From positions 1-17,058 of the forward strand of contig JAAMXP010001373.1 in assembly GCA_019693395.1 (NCBI GenBank): 17,058 nt of DNA. The letters run 5' to 3'. Position numbers and translations under genes: made by a program. Below are positions 1 through 9,754 of the stretch, piece after piece; the first letter of the stretch is position 1; every line of letters starts with the position of its first letter. The stretch is from Ettlia oleoabundans (taxonomy: Eukaryota; Chlorophyta; Chlorophyceae; Chlamydomonadales). The notes below the pieces were generated by a model that did not search any database, had not been told where the DNA came from, and saw only the letters and a list, made by a program, of their open reading frames with translations.

Positions 1-43
1 TGCCAGCCCTCACCCCATTCTCTCTCCCCGGCTGGTGCTGCAG

Positions 44-1914
44 GCCCGCCGCTGCTTGTCCCTGCTGCGGTTCTACCTCACCACCCTCCACCGCTCCCGC
101 ATCACGCTGCAAGAGTTCCAGGGCAGCGTCGCCACCGCCTACGCCTCCCACGCATTCAACCGCACCTTGAAGCCTCTGGAAGTGCTACAGCTGGCACTGC
201 GTGCAGGTTTCCCACCCGCAGCAGCTGCGGCGCTGGCCCATGTTCCGCCGGCACAGGCACAGCGGAATCCGCAGGGGCAGGCGTCGGGCAGCAAGGGGAC
301 GGCGCCAACTGCACCCAGTTCAGCATGGCAGGAGCGGCGGGGGCGGTGTGGCGCAAACCTGGCGGGCATACCGGCCTGGAAATACCGCTTCTTCATGTGG
401 TGGTTTGGCAGGTGTGGTGCCATGCCTACAGGCCACCGTTTGGGACCCACATCCGCCACGGGCCTGCTCCTCCAAGTGGGAAAATATGCTTAGCACACCA
501 TGCAGCCACCGTCTGCCTTGCTTGCCTTGCTTATCACGCCAGTGACATCACCAGACCCTGCTACCACAGTTATCTTGTGTGCGCCGACCGCGCAGCCATC
601 TTGCCAGGCCCGCTCCTCCTTGCTCTCCTGCTGTGCAGCCAGCTGGCCACGCTGGAGCTGGTGCGGGAGGAATGGGAGCAGCTGTCGCCACTGCTGATCT
701 GCGGCTTTGACGTCACGCGCGCTGCAGCCGAAGCGCTGCTCTTCCGCCGCCCCAAGGTCTGCCCAGCTCTCGCCTGTGATCCTTCTACCAGCTACTACTT
801 CTCACCAGCTGCTTGCCTCACTGCCTGCCTGCTGAATGGTCGCTGGTGTGCACATCCGCTCTGCAGCAACAGCCCTCGCTCAGTCTTTCTTAACACTGCC
901 AGCGCACTGCATGTGTGCAACTCCACTTAGTGTGGCGGTGTTGTGTGCTCAGCTACTTCCTTCCGTCTGGCTGCTGGCTGTCCCTGCTGCAGGGCACCTG
1001 CCTTGTGCGGCTGGGGACCGAGGTTGGCGGCATAGTAGTGAGCCTGCGTTCTGACAGTGCCCGCCTCCCAGGTGCACGAACCTTGTGCAAGAGCAACTGC
1101 TGTCCACTGCTTGTGGCTTTCTTGGCACGTTCTTTGCTACTGTACTGTTGCTCTGGACTCGATGCACATCGTTTCATGCACGATATGCCTGCCTACAAGG
1201 GATGCTGGCAACTGGCGGCTGCTCAATCAAGCATCAGTTTTGAAGCATGTGCATGTCCCGGTTCCGACCGTCCTCACCGTCCCTGTCATGATCTTGATTG
1301 CTACCCTCCTTATGGTTTCCATGCCACTGCAGCGGAGCAGCGCACGACTGAGAGTTATTTTGACAGCGTCACTCCTGCACAGCTGGCGGGCGCCGCATAC
1401 CAGGTGGCGGAGCAGCCGTGGATGCCGGAGCGGCGGGCGCTGCGGGAGGGCGCTGTGATCCACGTGTTTGTGCCAAGCGCCTCGCTTCGACTCCATGGCG
1501 GTCTGTGGGTGAGACCGCTTGGCCTGCCTGCACTTTTCTCGCTGTTTGCGTTGTGTTGGGATGCAAGCGAACAGTACTCCCCAAGGGCGTGCTTAGCGGC
1601 CAGTGGGTGTGTGCTACGTGGTGGGCTTGGCAGTGCCCTGATGCAAGCAGTGAATGACAAGATTGAATGCTCCATTGGACGCAGCGGCCATCTGTGTCTC
1701 GCACCCAAACACCCCGAACCCCGGTGCTGTGCAGGGCTGCTTGAGCCGCATGCGCCACACCAAATTGGTCCTGGATGTCTTGGCGGGTCAGGTGCTGCCC
1801 AGCAACAAGGCATTCAAGCAGCCCCCGCCGCGCCCCACACCCCGCCAGCTGGCCGTCTGGCGCAATAAACTGCTGCGACAGCGGCAGCAGCAAGCACCAG
1901 CAGCGGCGCCATAG
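44..1914 (+). CDS. Unrecognised protein, 3' part of a multi-exon gene (5' end outside window)
   Basis: I do not recognise this protein. The sequence opens in an intron ending in a pyrimidine tract and CAG at 41-43. Well-supported coding blocks are: an exon from 44 (ARRCLSLLRFYLTTLH..., mostly helical, rich in Leu and Arg); a block ending at 756 that contains LVREEWEQL and ends FRRPK before a GTCTGC donor; 1383-1508 (LAGAAYQ... to GGLW, donor GTGAGA); and 1735-1914, ending in a basic, Pro- and Gln-rich tail (PPPRPTPRQLAVW) and TAG. The last three blocks join in phase 0. The first junction is uncertain: exon 1 ending at 206 with exon 2 from 608 keeps the frame, but 608-638 reads like a pyrimidine tract, so exon 2 may start at 639 or 643 with another donor. 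No membrane segment or catalytic motif is visible. About 205 residues fall in the window. Confidence 0.55.
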
Positions 1915-2895
1915 GGTGCTGCTTCTGCCAGTCCACACGCTCTGCAGGCACAGGCGCCACCGCCCGCCACGTAATGGGCACACCAACAGGAGGAGCATCT
2001 CTGCACAGCAACCAGCAGAGCCGACTGCGTACCACCCGCAGAGCGTGGATATTGGCAGAAGGAGCTGCTCGTAAAGCAGCCGGCTGCACCAAAGCCGCCT
2101 ACTGCCGGGGTGGCAGATGGGGCAGACGGCACCGCTGAAGCAGCTGTGGCTGTAGCTGTGCCTGGAGCTGCCCACCCACGTAGGGCTGTAGTCTTTTTTC
2201 GCAGTTTAGCAGCCCAGAACAGCTGGACTCCCGTTTTTGCAGCCTGCCTGCCCAGCTGCGCAAAGCAGTCAGCGACGAAGACCCCAATGATTGACCACCA
2301 CTTCACGCATGCAGCATAATCAACCATGCGGAAACAACCAGCCTATTCTTCGCTTTTCACCTAAGCCATATCAGCCCGACTTATCAAGTTATACCTTCAG
2401 TCACCCCCAGCCTTGGACCGCGTGGTGTGATGGCAGAGGCTGCTCCGCATTTACTTTTCTGACTGGGACCCAGCACGTTGGCCACCACCTTGCAGCCCCC
2501 ATACTACTATTAACAATACTTTGCACTTGAGAAATATACCTCCCGCTTTGAAACGAATGTTTGTTGTGCCGTAGCACCTTCACTGCCATTTTATCGCTGT
2601 GATTGCATGTGCGCCTAGCGCGGCCGTTGTTCCCTCCGCCGTGTGCGCGGAGGAAGCCCCGCAGTTTTGTTGCCAACTCAGCCTTCTTTGTGCCGCGATC
2701 AAGGGACCAACGTGGGCAACATTGGTGAATCTATTTGAACGAGCCCACCCTCCCCACCCAAGCAATGTGCCTGATGTACCGCGTGACAACACCACAACAT
2801 GCCGCTCGCCTCCTCTCTTATGCGGCTCCCCTCCTCTCCCATTCGCTCCCTCCTCTGCCCCGCAAATGCTACCCCCAGACCCTAAATTTCACTTG

Positions 2896-2900
2896 TGTAA
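2896..2900 (+). terminator. Candidate TGTAA polyadenylation signal, unknown gene
   Basis: The motif TGTAA, the usual green-algal polyadenylation signal, occurs about 980 bases after the TAG of the left-hand gene. That would be a long 3' UTR, so an earlier unrecognised end is possible. It is a five-base match and supports only a weak call. Confidence 0.3.
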
Positions 2901-2969
2901 TAAGTGATGAGTCTGCTCATGTAAAATTGAGTTTGCTCTGGCTGATAACAGATGCACAGCAGGGAATCC

Positions 2970-2974
2970 TTACA
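2970..2974 (-). terminator. Candidate TGTAA polyadenylation signal, NDUFB9
   Basis: TTACA on the plus strand reads TGTAA on the minus strand, about 300 bases downstream of the NDUFB9 stop. With the plus-strand TGTAA at 2896 it places the two convergent transcript ends within about 80 bases of each other. Confidence 0.35.
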
Positions 2975-3276
2975 TATGGCGCTGCCAGAGCCAGCAGACT
3001 TAGGCTGCATGTGCCCTTCCCTCAAGGTTCTTAAGGAAGCCTACGGGGCTGATCAACAGACGGCAGACCGGGGCAAATGTGGTGCACTTTACCGCTCGGG
3101 ACCGCAGTCCCTAAGCCAGCTGCTTTGTTCGGGAACAGGGCGGATACAGCTCCCTGGATAGCTGCAAGGCCATGAGCAGAACTGGATGCCCACGAACAGC
3201 TGCTGCCTGCTGTGGTGGCGACCCCATCAGACTTTTAGTGGCCAGGTGGAGGCAGTGCAACTGCAACGCCTGTTCC

Positions 3277-4215
3277 TCAGTGGCCGCCTTCCCGCCCAAA
3301 GTCCAGGTGCACGTGGATTGAGGGGTCAAACGGCGGGTTGCGCGCGTACATGCTGCCCCCGGGCCGGTACGGTACTGCAGCATGGCAGGGTTGGGGTGCA
3401 GAAACAGGGGATAAACAAAACACTGATGCGTCACTTAACAAGCTGCACAGTCCCTTGGAAATCAGCGGGGCCAACAAGGGTGCAGCAATGCAGTCGCGGA
3501 CAAATGTATGGTATTTCGGCTCGTAATCAGCAATGGCGCTGCGCCCGTCCACGCACCTATGTAGGGGTCAGGGTGCAGGTGGTCCCGCAGGCGCGCCTCC
3601 CCGCGCTCCAAGGCACGCTCTATCTGAATGGGGTCGTCCTGCATCCCAGCAGCAGAAGAAGGGAGGAAGCCACTTAATGTCCCATGATGATGACAGCTGG
3701 GAAGGAGGGTTCGGCATTGGGTGGCGAAAATGCAGGCGGTCCCGCTCACATGTAAACCGTGCTGCAACTCGTACATCCACGACACTACTTATGCTTGTTG
3801 CTAAGGCAGGCTTAGGCTGATAGTGGGAGTTGAGGTGCAGCGTCTGGCATAGGCAGGGAGTGGAGGCGGGCAGAACGCTGGCGGATTTGCAAATGTGGGG
3901 GGCTCACCAAGTGCTTCTGCTGGTCAAACTCTGCCCTTATCCTTTCTTGCTGCAGTTCAGTAGGATTGAGGCATCAATGAAGGTAAGCAGACGGCTGACC
4001 GCCACATCCTCATCATCAGAGGGTTGAATATATACGCGTTGCGGCAGTGCCGCCACAGCGCCGCCTGCAGCTGCCAGGCCCCAACCTGGCCTTGCCAGCT
4101 CTTGGGAGCTCACCTCCTCGTAGAACACCTCCCGGCGCACCGCCCAGCTCAGCATATTCTTCAGACTGTGCCGGTAGAGGTGGACGGCCCGCAGCTTTTG
4201 CACGGCGGTGGCCAT
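3277..4215 (-). CDS. NDUFB9: NADH dehydrogenase (ubiquinone) 1 beta subcomplex subunit 9 (complex I B22, LYR protein)
   Basis: An accessory subunit of the membrane arm of mitochondrial complex I, belonging to the LYR-motif family that binds acyl carrier protein. Four exons join in frame: 4114-4215, 3908-3949, 3557-3638 and 3277-3374, giving 107 aa, close to the roughly 117 aa of plant homologues. All introns are GT-AG. Visible landmarks are LYR at residues 13-15 followed by LSWAVRREVFYEE (plant proteins have LNWAVHR.LFY), then RIRAEF, then HLHPDPYIVPYRPGGS at about 68-83, which matches the conserved plant HPDPYIVPWAPGGS segment, and a short FGREGGH end. The start ATG sits in a strong context (CCGCCATGG). 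There is no long cleavable presequence, as usual for this subunit. The gene is divergent from SRPRB with 356 bases between the start codons. Confidence 0.93.
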
Positions 4216-4571
4216 GGCGGGCCAGGCCCCGCTGACAAGCCGTCAGTCTATGACACTGAGTCTTTCGTGCCAAAGGCTCCCGAAACTGGGCCTGAGCGGG
4301 GGCTCCGACCCTTGCACACTTTGCGTCCACGCAGTCCAGCAGATGATTCGGCAACAAAGAGTCGATAAACAAAGGATCGCCTATGGCGAGCCTCAGTAAG
4401 CAGGACCTAGCATGTCCAGGTGGCACGGTTGCAGGCTTTTCACAGGGCTGTTTGCAGGCCTTCTTGTGCCGTCAGAGCGCTTGGTTTTTTTGGCTGTTGA
4501 TCCGAGCAGCGCTTTCGCGGCTGACAGCCGACGATCCCTTCTCAGACACGCTTTGGAAGCCTTGCTGCAAT
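4216..4571. promoter_or_regulatory. Divergent promoter region NDUFB9 / SRPRB
   Basis: These 356 bases separate the start codons of minus-strand NDUFB9 and plus-strand SRPRB and must hold both 5' UTRs and both promoters. No TATA box at a convincing position and no CCAAT motif was found. The region contains a T run (about 4483-4490). The call rests on gene arrangement, not on identified binding sites. Confidence 0.5.
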
Positions 4572-6530
4572 ATGGCCGATGACTTGTCGCAAGTTGTGGG
4601 CAGTTACAGCGCGATGACACTGCTCGCCGCTCTTGCCGCCGGGCTGATTGTGCTTGGTGCGCCTTGGAATGGACCGCCACGCAACCCGGCGCAGCACTTG
4701 CTGCTTTCTCTCTCTCTCTTCAATGCTTGATGTTGCTACATGCACTGCTGGCTGCGCCGCTTTGCAAGTCACGGCTTCTGCCGCCATCGCCGCCACGTGA
4801 CCCGGCCAGGTTGCCGCCTCCTCCCTTCCCTGCAACGCAGCGCTCTTCAAGCTGTGGCTGTCCGGCCCCAGGGGCAACCTGATCCTGCTGGTGGGGCCCT
4901 GCGATGCGGGCAAGACCACGCTGTTCCACCAGTTGACCGAGGGCAGCACCCACCTGGGCACCGTGGCGTCCATGCAGCCTAACGAGGCGGAAGGGGCGTT
5001 GGCCTCTGAAAAGGCATGCTGCTGCCTTACATGAATCACCGTGCTGCCCTGCCTTTGAGTCATCAAGGCACGAAGTTGCCGGATCACGTCCCCTCATGTT
5101 GTCAAACACTCCACTTGCTGGCCAGGGGAACAACACAGTGAAGCCTGCCAGGGTGGTTTCACCGTGCCTTCCGCCCACAACCAGCGCCAAGCGTCAGGAC
5201 AACTGTCGTCCTTGCCAACAATTGGTGCCTTGTTCATCCTCCCATAATTGCAGGCAGCAGGCAGGGCAGCCCGCCCAGTACAACTTGTGGACGTGCCGGG
5301 CCACCCGCGTGTGCGGGGTGTTGTAGACCGCTATGCCAGCAGAGCTGCCGGCGTGGTGTTCGTTGTTGATTCAGTGGACTTCATGCCGCGCAAGACAGAG
5401 GCCGCAGAGTGAGCACTCTGCTGCCTATGTTGGGGGTGGTGGTGCTGCTGCTGCTGTGTCGCGGGTGTGCTGCTGCTGCCAATTCATGTAGTTGCTTGCC
5501 GCTCGTTTTGTTGCTCCCCTGTCGTCCTTGCTGCGCTGCCCAGATGCCTGCACTGGCCATAGCAGAACAGCTGCGACACCTTGTCAAAACACACACACCA
5601 TTCACAAGCACCTTGTCGCCATCCCGTGCAGGCAGCTGTACGAGGTGATGAGCCAGCCTGCGCTGGCACGCCGGCGTGTGCCGCTGCTGCTGGCCTGCAA
5701 CAAGCAGGACATGGGCAGCAAGGCGCACACAGTGGAGTTCATTAGGAAACGGCTGCAGAAGGAGGTGGACCAGGTGAGGTAGGGTGGGTTAGATGGGGTA
5801 TGGCATTGGGGCAGTTTGCGGTGTTTGGAGGATCAAATTGTTTGTGTATGTTCTGGAGGCAGATTTGCCATGGTGGATCACTGCTACAAGGGTGGAGAAT
5901 GAGGTGGCAACCATGCAGGGTAAGGGCGTGCAGGCAAAGGTTATTCTTGGGCGGCCTTCTGTCCTCGCCGGCTGCAACCTTCGGGCGCTTTCCCTCTCAG
6001 CCTAACCTCCAGCCGCAGGCTGAACCACACCCCGGCTGCAAAAAACTACTGCAACATCGCTGCCGCCACCCCTACCACCGTCTCCGTTACCTGCCTGCCT
6101 GTGTATGTAGATGCGCAGCACGCGCGGCGCGCTAGGTGATGTGAGCGGCAGCAGCGGGCAAGCAGTGCAGCTGGGACTGCCTGGCGAGCCCTTCACCTTT
6201 GAGTCGCACAGCCAAGCTCGCGGCATGCGTGTCAGCACTGCAACCCTCTCAGGTGTGCCGCGCTAAGCCAGATGGCGCCAGCAAGGCAGCTGGTTGGCAG
6301 ACAGCAAAGGGAACAGTTTTGCGCACTGCTGCACGCCCCATTTTCTGTGTTGTGTGCACCGCAGCTTCCTTTGCGCACCTACGGACATGGCTTCGCGCAC
6401 TTGCATGCATCTCCCTTTAACTTGATGCCTGCACAGCTCATCCAACGACCACTTGCTGTTTGCTGCAGCGGTGGATAAGGGCGGGGTGGCGGAAGTTGAA
6501 GCCTTCATCCGGCGCTGCGTGCCCGCATGA
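4572..6530 (+). CDS. SRPRB: Signal recognition particle receptor subunit beta
   Basis: A membrane-anchored small GTPase of the endoplasmic reticulum that holds the SRP receptor alpha subunit at the membrane during co-translational targeting. Six exons join in frame: 4572-4656, 4841-5013, 5254-5408, 5632-5773, 6111-6252 and 6469-6530 (252 aa). Residues about 14-33 form the single N-terminal membrane helix, directly followed by the GTPase domain. Motifs: G1 GPCDAGKT at 47-54; GTVASMQPNE at about 68-77 (plants GTVTSMEPNE); G3 DVPGH at 99-103, typical of this subunit; FVVDSVDF; G4 NKQD at 161-164; EFIRKRLQKEVD; and the C-terminal VEAFIRRCVPA matching plant VQDFIREHVKP. Intron 2 uses a GC donor. 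The start is set by the membrane helix and the first in-frame ATG (ATATGGCC). Confidence 0.94.
5014..5253 (+). other. GC-AG intron in SRPRB
   Basis: After the codons for SEK the sequence is AAG|GCATGC, so the donor is GC and not GT. The intron ends CATAATTGCAG at 5253. Both junctions are phase 0, and the spliced product continues the conserved order from the GTVxSMxPNE segment to LVDVPGH. I see no GT donor nearby that would give the same protein. Confidence 0.75.
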
Positions 6531-7080
6531 TGGCAGCGGTAGCGACAGCTGCTATACAGCTAACAGCAGCCATTCTTGTGGCCCGCAACTACAATTAGAT
6601 GGCGGTAGCACTGCAGCAGAAGCTTGTGCTTGCGTTCCTATCCTGTGTCTGGTGGCTGTTGCAATCCTGGGCAGCAGCAGCTTGCTCCTTTCATTGCCCT
6701 GTGTTCAGTCCTGCCATTGCGAGCATGCGCAGCTCAGCGGCAGCTTGAGTGTAAGTCGTCGGGTATTTGTTGAAGGCAGCTCGAGCGAGCAGAGCTAATG
6801 TAAGCATGAGTGCGTAGTAAGAAAGGGGCTGGAAGTGATGCAAGCAGAGGGATATATGCTGGCATGGGACTAACTGGTACATAGAGCATACACACATCAG
6901 CCAACTCGCTTCTGCACCTCTTCATTCTTGCTGCAAATTGGTCTGCCTACTCCGGACTGGACAGCCTGTGCCTCCCAACTCCAGCAATCCAGAGCAAAGC
7001 AATGCTGAGCTGCCAGGTGCTATGGCTGATGGGTAAATTGTCCAACTCACTCCCGCCTGGCCAAGTCGCGCCCTTTCCTG
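6531..7080. other. Convergent intergenic region between SRPRB and the EamA transporter
   Basis: No gene is seen here. The 550 bases hold the 3' UTRs of SRPRB (plus) and the transporter (minus). TGTAA occurs on the plus strand at 6750-6754 and 6799-6803, either of which could end SRPRB. No minus-strand TGTAA was found for the transporter, so its transcript may use a variant signal or end inside SRPRB. Confidence 0.55.
6799..6803 (+). terminator. Candidate TGTAA polyadenylation signal, SRPRB
   Basis: TGTAA lies about 270 bases after the SRPRB stop. A second copy at 6750-6754 is equally possible. The motif is short and expected by chance, so this is only a plausible candidate. Confidence 0.35.
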
Positions 7081-9691
7081 TTATTCCCGGCTGGCCAGGC
7101 GGCGTTGCACCGCGAGGTACCACGTGATGGTGAGCACCACTATCAGCATGCCGCTGTATTCAAACACGCCGCTGATGGGCTCACCTAGCAACGGCCCTGC
7201 GGGGGCAGCAGCATGGGGCAAGGCGGACGCACACAGAAGGGCAAGCACCAGGGTGTGATCGTCACATGTTGCCATCCATATGCCAGCCTCTCATTTCACC
7301 TGTCTTCAGGAAGTATGGCCACACATTATGCCCAACTACTGCAACTAGCAATATACCTGGCTAGAATGCCCTGCCTTCACCACACCTGAGATGACCACCG
7401 CTGCCACCAAGCGCATGGCAAGGAAGGTGGCGACCAGCGGGGCGCCCAGCTGCCGGATGGTGACCTGCGCAGGCCAGCAGCCAGGGTGTAAGGTCCTGGA
7501 CCTTCTCTCAGTTCTGAGGAAGCAATGGCTGCTGCCTGCTTCCCACAAACCAGGACACAATAGGTTGAAATATGAGAGTGACTGGTTTTTGGGTCAGTAA
7601 GTGCCTGGGCGCTGCCTGCATGCGTGCCTGCTGTGTTAGTTGGGCTCCAAAGTTGGCCACCACCGCCACTGCCGCTATCTCAGCCCACTCGCGGGTGCTG
7701 CAAGGGCACCACAAACAGGGGAACAACCACGAAGGGCCCACGTGGAGTAAATGGCACGGGCAGGCATGGGGCAGCCCTGGGTCTCTTGAGCTGCCCTTGC
7801 AACAGCCACCGTGCGAGCAGCCCGTTGCAACTGTGCGAAGCAGCACGGTTGAATGCATCCCAGCCAGTTCCCGGGGGCCCTGTTATCACTCATGACGCCA
7901 CATATCTTCTGCCTTGAACCACTGCCTTCCATAATCAGGGACCGCCAAGCCTTTGGCTGCCCAACCGAACATGAAACCCTCGGGCTGCCTCTCATCTGTG
8001 AACTGATAATTGGAAGTGGCCCCATATCCTGGAACATAGGTGCTGACCTGAGGTCCCAGATGCGGTGCCACTCGTGGGGCTCCAGAGCCAGGGTCAGCGC
8101 CAGGGACAGCCCAATCACCACCCCATAGTTGATCCTGCACAGTATCAGGGTGGACGGTGGGTGCAACAGTAAGGCTGCATGAGAGCGGCCATCCCAAGCA
8201 GGATCCTAGCAGGCTGGACGCACACATAATGCAATGCGTGCCAAGGTGTGACCGGGATCAGGCCTGGGTTAGGCCCTGCATTGTGGGCAATGCATGCCCC
8301 AGACCCCGCATCCAGTCATGTGGCCTAGCACAAGGGAGCGAGGACAGAAAGGGCTGTGCACGGTTGCTTCCCTACCCCAGTCAAGCGCCTGCACTCCCAG
8401 GGCTGCCATCCGTACTGCAGATAGCATGACCGCGCCTGCAATGATGCCCTGCAACGCAATCGATTGCCACATGCGACAACGCACCCCAAGATTGTTTCCT
8501 TTGTGAGCAGCCCCACCGTGCGCTGCACCAGCACCATATAGCCAGCCAGGGACAGCGCGCTGAGCAGGGCCAGGCTGAGGCCCGCGCCATCCCGCCACGT
8601 CAGACCCTCCATGCCAAAGCTGGTGCCGCCCTTGCCCAGGATCACCAGCAACGAGCCTGGGGGGGGGGGGGGGCACGTAAGGGCATGAAGGGGTAGTTTC
8701 CTAAGTTAGTAACCTAAGACACCACTAAGAGCGAAAGCAGGAGTGAGCAACCACAAATTGCTGGCACCGGGCTGTGAAGAGTAGACGCATGCAGTCATTG
8801 CAATGCAGAGCACGCCTTAGATGCTTGCCTAGCAGCATCATGGCGAGGGCGGGCCAGAGGCGGGGCGGCAGCGGCATGTCGAACATCCATCGGCAGATGA
8901 AGGCAACAAAGAGCGGTCCAAGCATGAACAGCCTGCAATCTTGGACCGATAATAGGGATTCATGATGCAGGGCAGGGAAGCAGACATCGCAGGATTGAAG
9001 AGCAGAGGAACCTTGGACAGGTAGCCAACATGTTGGTGCATGACGGCAAGCCGGCACTGTTGGGCACCATGCTGCCACTTTTCAGCTGGGCAGCTGCGCA
9101 CATCTGGCACCAATAGGCGTTTGTGAGTCGCACTGAGAAGATGAGGGCCAGGGACAGCGTGGCCAGCGCGCCTGTGGAGCCTGCACCGCAGGGAGGCCAG
9201 CGGGCACTTCACTTGAACCGCATGTTCACTGCGCAAAACAAGCAAGTCAAGGAGCTTGCTGCCAGAAGTTGAGTGTAAGCATCACACAACCATGGGTGCG
9301 GTGGCAACCAACTTCAGCAAGTCATTTCGAGTCTCCAACATGGACGACATCTCCGAAAGGGACACGGGTGCACTGGATGGCACCAACAGCTGGGTGCTTA
9401 CAGGCAGCCAGGGCCCAGGGTGTGAACCAGCTGCTGTGCAGGGTGTAGGGCTTGAGGGTGAGCACCACTCGCTCTTCCACCTCCTCCTTCTCCTCCGCAT
9501 CTGCTGCTGCCGCTCTTCCTGGCTCCTCCGCCACGTTGACGCTCAGGCCTGTGCCCCCTGCTGGCTGCGATGCGCCCAGTGTGGACTTGGCGACTCTCGG
9601 CATGCTGGCTGTCTTGCTCTGGAAAGGAGAGGGCGGCACGCTGACCCTGGGGGGGCTGGTCAAGCCGGCAGGTGAACCCCCCGCCTCTAGA

Positions 9692-9754
<63 letters not shown>

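Larger units (their letters stand above)
1915..3276. other. Convergent intergenic region / 3' UTRs
   Basis: I see no gene in this 1.36 kb. It lies between the stop of the unknown plus-strand gene and the stop of minus-strand NDUFB9. Open frames here on both strands lack exon-like splice context and family resemblance. The stretch holds candidate 3' ends for both flanking genes and is otherwise unremarkable. Confidence 0.6.

Noticed and set aside
1369..2175. Minus-strand open frame of 268 codons
   Set aside because: It overlaps the last two exons of the plus-strand gene and its composition is low in structure (Cys, Trp, Arg, Ser rich), typical of an antisense frame in G+C-rich DNA.
8269..8460. 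Possible transporter exon with a hydrophobic GIIAGAVML segment
   Set aside because: The phase does not fit the exon before it. Splicing from 8485 to 8134 gives KETILGINYGVVIG in frame and the expected helix order.
9210..9228. Possible mini-exon coding NMRFK in the transporter
   Set aside because: Including it breaks the phase with the next exon. Direct splicing from 9402 to 9180 restores a continuous helix 3.
9694..9750. CRISPR-like or tandem-spacer array
   Set aside because: It is a simple three-base repeat with no spacers, inside a coding exon of a eukaryotic gene.
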